A stretch of 64,000 nucleotides of DNA from Maribacter litopenaei (lineage in GTDB: Bacteria > Bacteroidota > Bacteroidia > Flavobacteriales > Flavobacteriaceae). The position numbers were made by a program, and so were the translations under genes. Below, one piece after another: positions 20,058-30,142 of this stretch. Below the pieces are notes generated by a model, which made no database searches, had not been told where the DNA came from, and saw nothing but the letters and a program-made list of their open reading frames with translations. How positions within the stretch are numbered: the first letter of the stretch is position 1; each line of letters starts with the position of its first letter. The stretch spans positions 1,106,001-1,170,000 of the forward strand of contig NZ_CP104205.1 of NCBI RefSeq assembly GCF_025244665.1. Direction: 5' to 3'.

Positions 20058-20447
20058 TTAACCTTGACCACTTTCTTCCAATACTTCCCAATATTCATAG
20101 GCTCTTCTAAGATGGGGAAGTACTATGGTTCCACCTACCAAGGTGGCAATGCTCAAAGTTTCCATGACCTCCTCTTTGGAAGCACCTTCCTTAAAGGAGC
20201 TTTCCAAATGATATTTTACGCAGTCATCACAACGCAAAACAGCAGAGGCGACCAAGCCCAAAAGTTCTTTGGTCTTTACGTCCAAAACACCAGGTGCATA
20301 GGCGTTGGTGTCCAAATTAAAGATACGTTTGATGACCTTATTGTTATCGGCTAGTAGCTTCTCGTTCATTTTAGAACGATAGGCATTAAATTCCTCAACT
20401 GGATTTGACATTTCTTTTGGCTCTTTTTGCTTCTCGTCTTGCTTCAT
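20058..20447 (-). CDS. Carboxymuconolactone decarboxylase (AhpD-like) family protein
   Basis: Intact 129-residue protein of the AhpD/CMD alpha-helical family. The active-site motif CDDCVKYHL is the CxxCxxxH of peroxidase-type AhpD proteins, so a disulfide-reduction or peroxide-related role is more likely than decarboxylation. The flanking helix EVMETLSIATLVGGTIVLPH is typical. It starts 3 bases after the end of tatC on the same strand, and lptB follows, suggesting one transcript kdsD-tatC-this-lptB. Confidence 0.87.
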   Translation of the reverse strand: MKQDEKQKEPKEMSNPVEEFNAYRSKMNEKLLADNNKVIKRIFNLDTNAYAPGVLDVKTKELLGLVASAVLRCDDCVKYHLESSFKEGASKEEVMETLSIATLVGGTIVLPHLRRAYEYWEVLEESGQG

Positions 20448-20450
20448 TTT

Positions 20451-21244
20451 TCAAAACTCGGCAGAGATGTAAATACTTACTTGGTATAGAATTAGTACAG
20501 GTATGGCGACAATAATTTGACTAGCCACATCGGGTGGTGTAATTACTGCGGAAAGTATCAACACAATTACTAAAGCAATTTTTCTATATTTCTTCATGAT
20601 TTCAGGGGTTACTAATCCCACTTTCGTCAAAAAGTAAATAATTATTGGTAGTTCGAATAGGACACCACAAGCTAGTACGGCAGATCTTACCGTTCCGATA
20701 TAGGAGTCTAGATCAAATTCATTAAGCACTCTTTCGCTCACTTGATAGGTACCCAAAAAATTAATGGACAAAGGAGCAACGATGTAGTATCCAAATAAAA
20801 CTCCTAGGAAGAACAAGAAAGATGCGATAAAAATGAAACCCTTTGAATGCTTACGTTCCTTCTCGTATAGTCCAGGGCTGATGAATTTCCATAATTCATA
20901 AAGCACATATGGAAAACCTACTATGACACCCACCCATATCGCTGTCCAAATATCCGCGGAGAACTGTCCGGACATAGTCCTACTTTGAATAGTAAAAGGT
21001 AATTGGTCTTTACAGAAGTCGGATTCAATTCCTATATAGGTGGCAGCCCTGCAAAAGAATTCATAGGTTGGAAAATCCATTTGAGATGGATCAAAAATAA
21101 TGACATCAAAAATGAACCTACTAAATACAAAAGCTACAATACCAATAATAACTACCGCCAGGGTAGATCTTATCAAATGCCATCTCAATTCCTCAAGATG
21201 ATCCAGAAACGACATCTCATCCGGGAAGTCTTGCTCTTTGCCAT
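20451..21244 (-). CDS. tatC: Sec-independent protein translocase TatC (frameshift at start)
   Basis: Polytopic inner-membrane subunit that recognises twin-arginine signal peptides. The N-terminal signature SFLDHLEELRWHLIRS and FVLYELWKFISPGL-type loop (FPYVLYELWKFISPGLYEKE) with the conserved Glu are clear; six helices, about 264 residues. The conserved segment FPDEMSFLDHLEEL extends upstream of the first in-frame ATG; a missing A near 21235 would make it start MAKEQDFPDEMSF at 21244, where ATG overlaps the kdsD stop (TAATG). A candidate Tat substrate in this window is the LD-carboxypeptidase at 24615. Confidence 0.95.
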
Positions 21245-22230
21245 TATAAAATACCTTCGTTTATGAGGTTATGTAAATGAATTACTCCGGTGTAATCACC
21301 ATTGTCCATGGCCAGTAATTGGGAAATGCCCTTCTTTTGCATTAATTCCGAGCCTTAATGGCCAAAGTATCCATTTCTATTGTTTTTGGTTCGGTCGTCA
21401 TTATATCGGCGGCCGTCAGTCCCTTTATATTGTCATGATTGTTCAGCATTCTACGAATATCTCCATCGGTAACGATTCCTACCACTTTTTTGCCATCAAG
21501 TACGGCGGTCACGCCCAACATTTTTTTGGATATTTCCACTGATGACCTGTTTTACCTCGGTGTTTACCTGAACAGCTGGTATTTGATTGTTTTTGGCGAT
21601 ATCGGCCACCCGTAGATACAGTCTCTTGCCAAGTGCGCCTCCCGGGTGGTATTTGGCAAAGTCGGCACTACTGAAGCCTCTCAACTCCAACAAAACTATG
21701 GCGAGGGCATCGCCCATAACTAACTGGGCCGTGGTGCTAGTGGTAGGGGCCAAATCATTGGGACAGGCTTCCTTGTCTACATAGGTGTTTAAAATGAAGT
21801 CGGCTTGCTTAGCTAAAAAAGAATCGGAGTTTCCCGTCATTCCAATTAAGGTGTTATTCCCTCTTTTAATTAAGGGGATCAACATTTTTATCTCAGGAGT
21901 ACTGCCACTTTTTGAAATGCAAATAACAACATCGTCATCTTGAATGGTTCCCAAATCCCCATGTATGGCATCTGCAGCATGCATGAATATGGCCGGGGTT
22001 CCAGTGGAGTTAAGGGTAGCCACAATTTTGGATGCAATAATGGCACTCTTTCCAATACCCGAAATAATAACACGTCCTTTGGAGTTTAGTATGCAATTGA
22101 CCGTCTTGGAAAAGTCTTCATCCAATAGGCTAGCAAGGTGTCCAATAGCGTCCCGTTCCTTTTCAATAGTTCTTTTCGCCAGTTCAAGAATTGTGCTATC
22201 GGATGTCAAAGTATTATTTAATTTTATCAA
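21244..22230 (-). CDS. kdsD: Arabinose-5-phosphate isomerase KpsF/GutQ (KdsD), two frameshifts
   Basis: Interconverts ribulose-5-phosphate and arabinose-5-phosphate, first step to Kdo for LPS. SIS domain (residues ~40-170): GRVIISGIGKSAIIASKIVAT, HGDLGTIQDDDVVICISKSG, and YHPGGALGKRL. Two CBS domains follow: KKMLGVTAVLDGKKVVGIVTDGDIRRML and the final ISQLLAMDNGDYTGVIHLHNL. Frame shifts near 21535 and 21345; the full protein is about 329 residues. First gene of the minus-strand cluster with tatC and lptB, so LPS synthesis and LPS export genes are together. Confidence 0.93.
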
Positions 22231-22414
22231 TGGTATTCTTATAAAGATATGTTATCTTTAAGAGTACAAAATTACGTAAACTTAATTTTATAGGATGGTA
22301 ATCCTTGAATAATTTGGTACTACTGTTTTGGCCAAATTTAATAACTGATTTCCGTTCGGGTTTTGCGAGCTTACGGTTCAATTACCCTTAAAATTCTAGA
22401 AATACTTTATAGAT

Positions 22415-24606
22415 TTGAATGAAATTGATATACATGCTGCGTTAAAAAAATATTTTGGTTTTTCTCAGTTTAAAGGACTTCAAGAAGGCGTTGTAAAGAA
22501 TATTTTAAAAGGCAATAATACGTTCGTTATTATGCCTACAGGTGGTGGTAAGTCATTGTGCTACCAACTACCTTCATTGATGCAGGAAGGTACGGCCATT
22601 ATTGTTTCTCCTTTGATAGCCTTGATGAAAAATCAGGTGGATGCCATTAGAGGTGTCTCCGCAGAGATGGGCATTGCCCATGTACTTAATTCTTCCCTGA
22701 ACAAAACAGAAATAAAGCAGGTAAAAAAGGATATTAAAGAGGGCACTACCAAATTGCTATATGTAGCTCCGAATCCTTGACCAAGGATGAAAACGTGGAG
22801 TTTTTACGTTCTGTTAAGATATCATTTGTAGCCGTGGACGAAGCTCATTGTATTTCTGAATGGGGACATGATTTTAGACCGGAATACAGAAATCTAAAAT
22901 CTATTGTATCCAGATTGGGAGAAAATATTCCGATAATAGGTTTGACAGCAACTGCAACCCCAAAAGTTCAGGAAGATATCATCAAAAATCTTGGCATATC
23001 TGATGCTACTGTTTTTAAAGCGTCGTTCAACAGGCCTAATTTGTTTTATGAGGTAAGGACCAAAACAGAAAACGTAGATGCGGATATCATTCGATTTATA
23101 AAACAGAATGAAGGTAAATCCGGAATTGTTTATTGTCTAAGCCGCAAAAAAGTAGAGGAATTGGCGCAAGTGCTCCAAGTGAATGGTATAAGTGCGGTTC
23201 CTTATCATGCCGGCTTTGATGCTAAGACCAGATCTAAATATCAGGACATGTTCCTTATGGAGGATGTTAATGTGGTGGTGGCCACCATTGCTTTTGGTAT
23301 GGGTATAGATAAACCTGATGTTCGATATGTAATACATCATGATATTCCTAAAAGCATTGAAAGCTACTATCAGGAAACGGGTAGAGCCGGACGGGACGGT
23401 GGAGAAGGCCACTGCTTGGCCTTTTATTCCTACAAAGATGTAGAAAAATTGGAAAAATTCATGTCCGGGAAACCGGTGGCGGAACAGGAAATAGGAAATG
23501 CTCTTTTGCAAGAGGTAGTAGCCTATGCAGAAACCTCTATGTCGCGAAGAAAGTTCATGCTTCATTATTTTGGGGAAGAGTTCGATGAGGTAAATGGTGA
23601 GGGTGCCGATATGGATGACAATACCGGAAACCCAAAAGAAAAGGTGGAAGCCATGGACGATGCCATCAAATTATTGAAAGTGGTCAAAGGCACTAGCGAA
23701 AAATTTAAGTCCAAGGAAATTGTAAGTACCCTACGAGGGAAAAACAATGCCCTGATCAGTTCACATAAAACCAATGAGAAGGATTTTTTTGGAATTGGCT
23801 CGGATAAGGACAAAAGTCATTGGATGGCCTTGAAAAGGCAGATGCTGGTCGCTGGCTTCCTTAAAAAGGATATTGAACAGTATGGTGTGTTGCGTTTGAC
23901 TGAAAAGGGACATGACTTTTTGAAAAAGCCACATTCTTTCATGATGACAAAGGACCATGTGTACAATGCTGAAAATGATAATGCCATTGTAGGAGCGGCA
24001 AAGAGTGGCGGTGTCACAGATGAAAAACTTCTCAAACAATTAAAGGATTTAAGAAAATCCCAGGCAAATAAGTTGGGTGTTCCTCCATTTGTGGTCTTTC
24101 AAGACCCCTCGCTAGAGGACATGGCCCTCAAATATCCCATAACTTTGGAAGAACTTTTAAATGTCCACGGAGTAGGGGAAGGAAAGGCAAAGAAGTATGG
24201 TAAACCTTTCGTTTCTTTTATAGCATCGTATGTAGAAGAAAATGACGTAATACGTCCGGACGACCTTGTAGTGAAAAGTACCGGGGCCAACTCAGGTTTA
24301 AAGTTGTACATCATCCAAAATATAGATAGAAAACTCCCATTGGATGATATAGCTTCCGCAAAGGGATTGGAAATACCTGAACTAATCAAGGAAATGGAAC
24401 AGATTGTCTATAGCGGTACCAAGCTAAACTTGGACTACTGGATAGACGAAGTGTTGGATGAAGACCAACAAGAAGAAATTCATGAATATTTCCTGGAGGC
24501 CGAAAGTGATAATCCGGAAGAGGCGATGAAGGAGTTTGATGGTGAATATGAGGATGAAGAATTAAGGTTATACCGACTCAAATTTATTAGTGAGGTGGCT
24601 AATTAG
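22415..24606 (+). CDS. recQ: ATP-dependent DNA helicase RecQ, zinc-less form (one frameshift)
   Basis: 3'-5' helicase for recombination and fork repair, about 730 residues. Motif I MPTGGGKSLCYQLP, motif II VDEAHCISEWGHDFR, motif III GLTATATP, motif VI QETGRAGRDGG, then RQC and HRDC-like domains (SLEDMALKYPITLEELLNV). In the zinc region the usual cysteines are replaced: SMSRRKFMLHYFGE where CRR is common, and GEGADMDDN where CGNCDNC is common, so no zinc site is formed. A single missing base near 22770 breaks VAPESLTKDE. The start is TTG at 22415; no ATG is in frame before conserved sequence. It is divergent from kdsD. Confidence 0.95.
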
Positions 24607-24614
24607 GTATATTT

Positions 24615-25666
24615 TCAGGAAACCGGTTTTTCAATAAGTTTTAATAGCAGTTTATCAGCATCAAAATGGGCTTTGGCCCCAATTGGTAAGGTAAAGTTCT
24701 GATCAACGTGCCCAAAACTGAATCCGTAAGCCGCTGGTATACCCAGTGGTTTAATTCTATCCATGACCACTTGCTTTAAAGTGAAGGAGTTAGGATTGGT
24801 ACTTGAATTACATCCCTTGCAAACACCAAACAGTATCCCCGAAGCTTTTTTGAACGTTTTTCCATCTATTAATTGGGTTAGCATCCTATCGATTCGATAC
24901 GGAGCCTCTTCCACATCTTCTATACAAAAGATCTTATCCGTAAAATCAATTTCATGAGGCGTTCCAATGAGGGCATTGATCAAGGTAAGGCTTCCGCCGC
25001 AAAGTTCACCTGTAGCCTCGCCCGGGTTTATGGTATAGCGTTCATATTCCGGATTTGATAGCTGTTCCTCCGTAAGTTTCGCATTTCGTATCACCCTATT
25101 TTCTTTGGGTTTTCGAACGATGCTGTTAAGGGCTTTTTGGGAATAGCTATCATCAAGGGTACTTCCTACCGGGCCATGAAAAGTGATAAGACCAGTCATT
25201 TGATGAATGCCGTTCAAAAGAGCTGTAACATCGCTAAAACCGATTAGGGGCTTTGGGTTTGATGCTATTAAGGTGTAATCAATAAGATTCATTATCCGAG
25301 TGCAGCCATATCCGCCCCGTATACAAAGTATACCGTCCACATCTTTATTTTCGAACATATGGTTTAGGTCGGTTGCCCGTTCTTCATCGGTATTGCTGAA
25401 ATAGCCATTTGGCTTGGAAAGCCTTTCCGTATAATAAACGCCGTATCCCATTTCTTGCAAGACCGACTTGGCCTTGGTCAATGTTTCCTCAGAAAAACGG
25501 TATCCTGGAGCTATCAATCCAATGGTCGCTCCTTTTTTCAGGGGCTTCGGATACAATTTATCTGTGAGTTTGACCGGTTCCCCAGTTTTGGAAAATCCTT
25601 TTCCGGATACAATTTGATAGATGGATAGGCTCAATACGGCGGTTAGGAACTTTCTTCGGGCAACAT
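24615..25666 (-). CDS. LD-carboxypeptidase (S66 family), probable Tat substrate
   Basis: Cleaves the D-Ala from murein tetrapeptides (LdcA-like), used in peptidoglycan recycling. Catalytic triad is visible: nucleophile Ser in LIGFSDVTALL, Glu in CIEDVEEAPYR, His in GFSFGHVDQNF. The N-terminus reads, upstream of the first usable start, ARRKFLTAVLSLSIYQIVSG, a twin-arginine export signal. An ATG at 25666 would lead into it if one base is missing (near 25655-25660); otherwise the first start in frame is TTG at 25634, which lacks the RR. I favour the Tat form, about 350 residues. Monocistronic, convergent with recQ. Confidence 0.85.
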
Positions 25667-25693
25667 CGGCTAGGTATTAAAGGAATTTAATAA

Positions 25694-25723
25694 TGTTTAA
25701 CTATTTTAAAAATTAATTAAACA
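25694..25723. promoter_or_regulatory. Inverted pair TGTTTAA-N16-TTAAACA between divergent genes
   Basis: TGTTTAA (25694-25700) and TTAAACA (25717-25723) are exact inverse copies, located between the divergent LD-carboxypeptidase and fasciclin genes. The right arm extends to TTAAACAAA, which also occurs just upstream of the MerR/B12 regulator at 40165-40173. It may be an operator; AT-richness makes chance occurrence possible. Confidence 0.35.
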
Positions 25724-25754
25724 AAAATTAAGATTATGCTATGTATCATTCTCA

Positions 25755-25762
25755 TACATTTG
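25755..25762 (+). promoter_or_regulatory. -7 promoter element of fasciclin gene
   Basis: TACATTTG fits the Bacteroidota -7 consensus TAnnTTTG, 22 bases before the ATG. No TTG is found at the -33 position (ATT instead), as expected for a promoter that relies on an activator. Confidence 0.45.
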
Positions 25763-25784
25763 GATAAATCTAAAAAAAAGAACT

Positions 25785-26298
25785 ATGAAAAATTTAAAAA
25801 TTACCACATTATGCGCTTTTATGCTCTGTTTGACTATAGGGTTCTCACAATCGGACAATATAGTAGGAGTAGCCGCTGGAAACGAGAATTTTACGACTTT
25901 GGTTACCGCTGTGAAATCTGCAGATTTGGTAGGAACTTTAAGTGCTGAAGGGCCATTTACGGTATTTGCTCCTGTAAACAGTGCCTTTGGTGCCTTACCT
26001 GATGGTACGGTTGAAAGCCTTTTGAAGCCGAGAGAACAAGTCTATTTTACAGGGAATATTGACCTACCATGTCGTTTCAGGTGAGTATATGGCCAAGGAT
26101 GTGATTAAGGCAATTAATGATAACAATGGCGAATTCAATGTTAAAACGGTTGCCGGAGGCGACATTACGTTGTCTTTGTCAGATGGAAATGTGATGTTGA
26201 AAGATGCCAAGGGTGGCATGGCCAAAGTTGTAATGTCCGATGTTGATGCCACAAATGGAGTTGTACATGCCATTGATGGCCTTGTAATGCCTAAATAA
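25785..26298 (+). CDS. Secreted fasciclin (FAS1) domain protein (frameshift)
   Basis: Exported protein of about 172 residues. The signal peptide (ITTLCAFMLCLTIGFSQ) precedes one FAS1 domain: NFTTLVTAVKSADLVGTL, the H1 motif GPFTVFAPVNSAFGALP, then after a one-base shift near 26030-26060 LTYHVVSGEY, and the H2-like ATNGVVHAIDGLVMPK. FAS1 domains mediate adhesion or carbohydrate/protein contact. Expressed alone, with a terminator directly after it. Small FAS1 proteins of this kind are common in marine flavobacteria. Confidence 0.9.
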
Positions 26299-26314
26299 GG
26301 TTATCTTGCCCTAC

Positions 26315-26352
26315 AAAAAAAGCCGTTGCAAATTATTGCAACGGCTTTTTTT
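26315..26352. terminator. Bidirectional intrinsic terminator (fasciclin / surface protein)
   Basis: AGCCGTTGCAA-ATTA-TTGCAACGGCT is a perfect 11-base-pair hairpin flanked by seven A on the left and seven T on the right, so it can stop transcription in both directions. It lies 17 bases after the fasciclin stop and 18 bases before the end of the convergent gene. Confidence 0.93.
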
Positions 26353-26369
26353 CTTAATACTAATTTCTC

Positions 26370-27685
26370 TTATTGGGATGCGGCCGAAGTGCCGCCATCT
26401 ATTTTCCCTCTTTTCAATTGTCGTTGAATTTTTCGAATGGCAGATTCTATGGATTTTTCAGGTTCGATGATGTTGTATTCTCCCTGCAACTGGGTCTGCA
26501 AAACCAATGGCTTCATCCGTTAAGATAATGTCAGATTTAATTCGGTCTTTATATTTTGGTATATCATTGCTCAAGTTTTCTTCCCAATCCGTAATAGCCA
26601 TTTCACAGCTCATACTATAGACGGAATTGAACAGTTTTTTGTCCCAGTTAATTTTAAATTCCATCAAAACATTACTGTAACCGTAGTACCATTTACCATC
26701 CCTTTCCCTATAATCTACCCTATACGCTACTTCTGTAGGCCACACATCCGCATTTCTTGGTTTTTTCCTAACGAACATTTGCGCCGCCAAATTTCTATTG
26801 GTAATATTCAAGGAATAAATGGCACTGGTTAGAATTTTATTCTCAACATCTATATAAAGCTTACCCGTGTATAACGGATCAATAATTCCAGGTTTTTGCT
26901 CAAAATTTATTACATAAATTAATTTGTCGTCCACCCTAGTAGAGTTGGAGAAAGAAAAGTCGTAATATTCAAAGAGATCATCTGCAAAAATGTAGTCAGG
27001 ATATTTTACCATATCCACAAACAATGCATTGAAAGGGCCACCTTGAAGCTTTAGGGCCAGCGTGTCTAATTTGCTGTAATCCGTACTCTTTCTAGCTTTA
27101 AAAAGCTTAAGTGCATCTGTTCTGTTACTAGTGTAAGGGGCTTTGTAAATATTAACGACCGCTTCGGAAAGACTGACATTTTGCCTTCTTCTTTTTATTG
27201 TTTCCCTGTAAAAAGCGGTCATCACTGTAGGATTGTTGATATAATTCTCTCCCCGTTTTTTTAAGGTTTCTCTAACTAAGGCCCTTGCATCCTTTGGTAT
27301 GCTAAGGTTAACCTCTGATAATTGGGTAACCAGTTCAGTCATTACAATTTCATTTCTTTCGGCCTTAAATTGCAACATAGGGATTCTCTTGGTCCTATAA
27401 CCTAAAAACGACACGATAACATTTTCACTGGTATTGGATTCGGGCACCTTCAGTGAAAACTCCCCTTCGGTATTCGTAATTGTACTTATATTGGTGTTTT
27501 CCAAAGTAAGCGTGGCAAATACTAATGGTTTTTTGGTTTCGCTGTCATATACTTCCCCTAAATATTCCTTAAAGCCTTCTTCTTGAGCAAAAAGACCAAA
27601 ACTCAAAATCATACATGTAAAAAGCCGAGACAATCCTAAGATTGAAAGGGCTATTTATTTTTTGGAGGTTAATTTTCCTGTTCAT
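26370..27685 (-). CDS. Carboxypeptidase-regulatory-like (CarboxypepD_reg) exported protein, two frameshifts
   Basis: About 437 residues. An N-terminal hydrophobic signal (ILGLSRLFTCMILSFGLFAQE) is followed by a CarboxypepD_reg beta-sandwich (YLGEVYDSETKKPLVFATLTLENTN, TEGEFSLKVPES), then a ~280-residue region of unknown function typical of Bacteroidota outer-envelope proteins (TAFYRETIKRRRQNVSLSEAV; KLYIDVENKILTSAIYSL). The ATG at 27685 (MNRKINLQK) connects through a one-base shift near 27655; TTG at 27633 is the first in-frame alternative. At the end a shift near 26490 gives the true C-terminus ...LQGEYNIIEPEKSIES...GGTSAASQ. No TonB-dependent partner is adjacent. Function unknown. Confidence 0.75.
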
Positions 27686-27823
27686 ATCAATTTAATTTTA
27701 AGCAACCTTTGGGATTAATTCCCTTTTTCTTACCTAAGATAGTGATATTAAGAGTGATATAAAATTAATTATAGTTAAAATAGAAGGTGTGGAAATTTTA
27801 CTGAATTTAGAATAAGGCGGCTA

Positions 27824-28560
27824 TTATCCTTTGTGAGTCTTGGAAGAATGACTGACCAATCTTTGTATTTCCTTTAATTCCGAATTAGTAAGATCTCGCC
27901 ATTTTCCCACGGGCACATCCAAGGTAACGTTCATAATTCTGATGCGTTTCAATTTTTTGACCCGATAGTCCAGGTATTCGCACATACGTCTAATTTGGCG
28001 ATTGAGTCCCTGAGTCAGGATTATCCTAAATTGATATTTACTAACCTGATGCACTTCACATTTTCGGGTGACGGTATCCAAAATCGGAACCCCGTTTCTC
28101 ATTTTTTTAAAAATTACGGCGTTATAGGCTTGTCAACGGTAACCAAGTATTCCTTTTCATGATTGTTGCGCGCCCTTAAGATCTTATTTACTATATCGCC
28201 GTCGTTTGTGAGAAATATCAATCCTTCGCTAGGTTTATCCAATCTTCCAATAGGGAAAATCCTTTTTGGATAGTTGATAAAGTCAATGATATTGTCCTTT
28301 TCCACTCCCGTATCTGTTGTACAAACAATCCCAACGGGTTTATTAAAGGCGAGATATACTGGCTTATCGTTGGTTCCCGATATGCTTTCACCATCGACCT
28401 GTACCAAATCCCCTTCGGAAATCTTGGTGCCCATTTCAGGAACTTTTCCATTGATGGTCACACGCCCCTGTTCTATGAGCTTATCGGCCTCCCTTCGGGA
28501 GCAATATCCGACTTCGCTGAGGTACTTGTTAATTCTTGTTTGTTTGGCCTCTTCAGACAT
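27824..28560 (-). CDS. rluF: 23S rRNA pseudouridine synthase RluF (frameshift)
   Basis: Isomerises uridine in 23S rRNA. It has an N-terminal S4 RNA-binding domain ([20 protein letters not shown]), the catalytic loop [17 protein letters not shown] with the active Asp, and [20 protein letters not shown] near the end, which is characteristic of RluF. About 245 residues after joining at a one-base shift near 28105-28115. The start codon follows the stop of the serine hydrolase gene directly (TAA-ATG), and the three genes 27824-29950 appear to be one operon. A standalone gene of this type is normal in flavobacteria. Confidence 0.9.
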
Positions 28561-29721
28561 TTATCTAGTTCTTTGCAACTCCAATTTATAAATTTCCCTC
28601 CCTAATTCGGCCAAAAAAGGAATACCAATTTCTTCATATTCATAGGCATCATCATTAAATATTCCGTCCTTGTTTACCAAAATAGTAGCGGTTAGCATAA
28701 AATCCACCTTGTTTTTCGTATCCTTTATATAGGCGCAATCGGTCAGAGTACCATAAGCAAACCCCACTTTATTGTAGATTTCCATAGTTGAGGGAATGGT
28801 TTCCTTAGTGTCCCCATAGATAAAAAATTTGCAGTAGCCATCATAAAACTCCTCAGGGTCATAACCGGCATTCCTAGGTAAGGTTTTCATTGCTTTAAGT
28901 AGAAATGCTTTTTGCTCCTGGGAAAGCTCAAATTGTTGATTAGGAATAAAATGTTCAGGAAAAATCACCCTTTTCAAAACATCATGCTGTGCCTTTATGG
29001 AGTAGTAGTTTTTTAATGAAAAATCAAAAGGCTCCTCAATCAGGTTACCGTCTTCATAATACCCGCTGCCTTTTTTGACCTTATTTAAATCCAAAGGTTT
29101 CGGAGGACTGTTTAAGGTAGGCACTGTCATTGCGGTCGAGCTATCATTGAGATAGATGATCAAAGGCTTTGTTTCTAAATCTTCCGAAAGATATCCTAAT
29201 CGATGTGAAATACGAAGTGGGCCTATTCCCTTTTCGACGAGAGATTTATTAATTGCGTCCTGACCTAAAAGTTCCACCAAACGGTTATTGGCCAAATTGT
29301 CACTTACTGTAAAAATTTGTAGAATGTCCTTGGAAAATGTCGACTCTAGGGTATCTCCCTCAACATAATATCGAACTTCCCTATTCAAAGTGTCGGTTTT
29401 GTTCAAGTGCTCTAATGCTAGTACGGCGATAGGAAACTTAACGGTACTGGCAGGATAGAAATAATTACTTTCATCAACTTGGAAATCATAATCTGTAAAG
29501 AAAACACTATCATTTTTTCTATCAATTTTTGTGTATCTAATCTGTACTTCAAACTGATCTAGGCTATCCATTACCCTTTTTATTTTTGGATTGTTAGACC
29601 TTAGGGCAGTTTCCAAAATGTTGTCATGAATTGGTGGGTTGGAACAGGAAAAGAACATTCCTAAAATGGTAGAGGATAAAATCTTTAAGAATATACTTGT
29701 ACGTAAGTTAATTTTCGGCAT
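28561..29721 (-). CDS. Serine hydrolase lipoprotein, class A beta-lactamase fold
   Basis: Intact 386-residue protein with a lipoprotein-like signal (LSSTILGMFFSC, probable lipidation at Cys 26). Motifs of penicillin-recognising serine enzymes: SxxK in YPASTVKFPIAVLALEHL, SDN in FTVSDNLANNR, and KVG in place of KTG near the C-terminus (EIYNKVGFAYG). The spacing and an inserted ~80-residue segment differ from true class A beta-lactamases, so a peptidoglycan- or peptide-directed hydrolase is more likely than antibiotic resistance. It overlaps the upstream hypothetical gene by 14 bases and abuts rluF. Confidence 0.8.
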   Translation of the reverse strand: MPKINLRTSIFLKILSSTILGMFFSCSNPPIHDNILETALRSNNPKIKRVMDSLDQFEVQIRYTKIDRKNDSVFFTDYDFQVDESNYFYPASTVKFPIAVLALEHLNKTDTLNREVRYYVEGDTLESTFSKDILQIFTVSDNLANNRLVELLGQDAINKSLVEKGIGPLRISHRLGYLSEDLETKPLIIYLNDSSTAMTVPTLNSPPKPLDLNKVKKGSGYYEDGNLIEEPFDFSLKNYYSIKAQHDVLKRVIFPEHFIPNQQFELSQEQKAFLLKAMKTLPRNAGYDPEEFYDGYCKFFIYGDTKETIPSTMEIYNKVGFAYGTLTDCAYIKDTKNKVDFMLTATILVNKDGIFNDDAYEYEEIGIPFLAELGREIYKLELQRTR

Positions 29722-29950
29722 ACACTTCTCCTCTGTGCGGTTTTAATTTATCTCTCATGGCAATCATATTGATTTCGTTAACGACCATATAGGCGATGCT
29801 ATGAACATCGTTCAATTCTGTAAAGCCTGTAGTAATAACATCCACCTTTTCCATGGAAATAAATTCCTTGAGATGTACTTCATGGTGTTCCGCCGTCCTA
29901 AGGGCCGCCGGACCTCTAAAATCCCAAATTAGTTTTATTTGTCTTTCCAA
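29708..29950 (-). CDS. Conserved-looking 80-residue hypothetical protein
   Basis: Intact small cytoplasmic protein without signal peptide or membrane helix: MERQIKLIWDFRGPAALRTA, then EHHEVHLKEF and a C-terminal helix with NEINMIAMRDKLKPHRG. It has clustered histidines (AEHHEVH) and a mixed alpha/beta look. It is the first gene of a likely three-gene operon with a beta-lactamase-fold lipoprotein and rluF, with a consensus promoter upstream (29970-29999). No family recognised. Confidence 0.7.
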   Translation of the reverse strand: MERQIKLIWDFRGPAALRTAEHHEVHLKEFISMEKVDVITTGFTELNDVHSIAYMVVNEINMIAMRDKLKPHRGEVYAEN

Positions 29951-29969
29951 AACCTTAAAATGTGAATTT

Positions 29970-29999
29970 CAAAATTAATGTTTGAGTATTGTTTTTCAA
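29970..29999 (-). promoter_or_regulatory. Consensus promoter of the hypothetical-hydrolase-rluF operon
   Basis: Minus strand TTG (29999-29997), 19-base spacer, TAATTTTG (29977-29970): full match to TTG-N19-TAnnTTTG, 20 bases before the ATG at 29950. Confidence 0.7.
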
Positions 30000-30093
30000 T
30001 GGATTTCGTAGTTTTTGTTTTGTACGTTCAAGCTTTTGGATTATAATTTTGATGCAAATCGATTTGAATTCTGTTAAGGAAAACCCATAGCGT

Positions 30094-30123
30094 TTGGTCG
30101 GGATTATGTATTTGCTATTTTTG
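30094..30123 (+). promoter_or_regulatory. Consensus promoter of the lipoprotein-surA-moxR genes
   Basis: TTG (30094-30096), 19-base spacer, TATTTTTG (30116-30123). Because transcription should begin around 30130, the ATGs at 30125 and 30128 cannot be used, which fixes the start of the following gene at 30143. Confidence 0.7.
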
Positions 30124-30142
30124 CATGATGTGTGATTCTCAA

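Noticed and set aside
28561..29721. Class A beta-lactamase (antibiotic resistance)
   Set aside because: SxxK, SDN and KVG are present, but spacing, the inserted segment and the missing KTG fit a serine hydrolase lipoprotein better; co-transcribed with housekeeping rluF.
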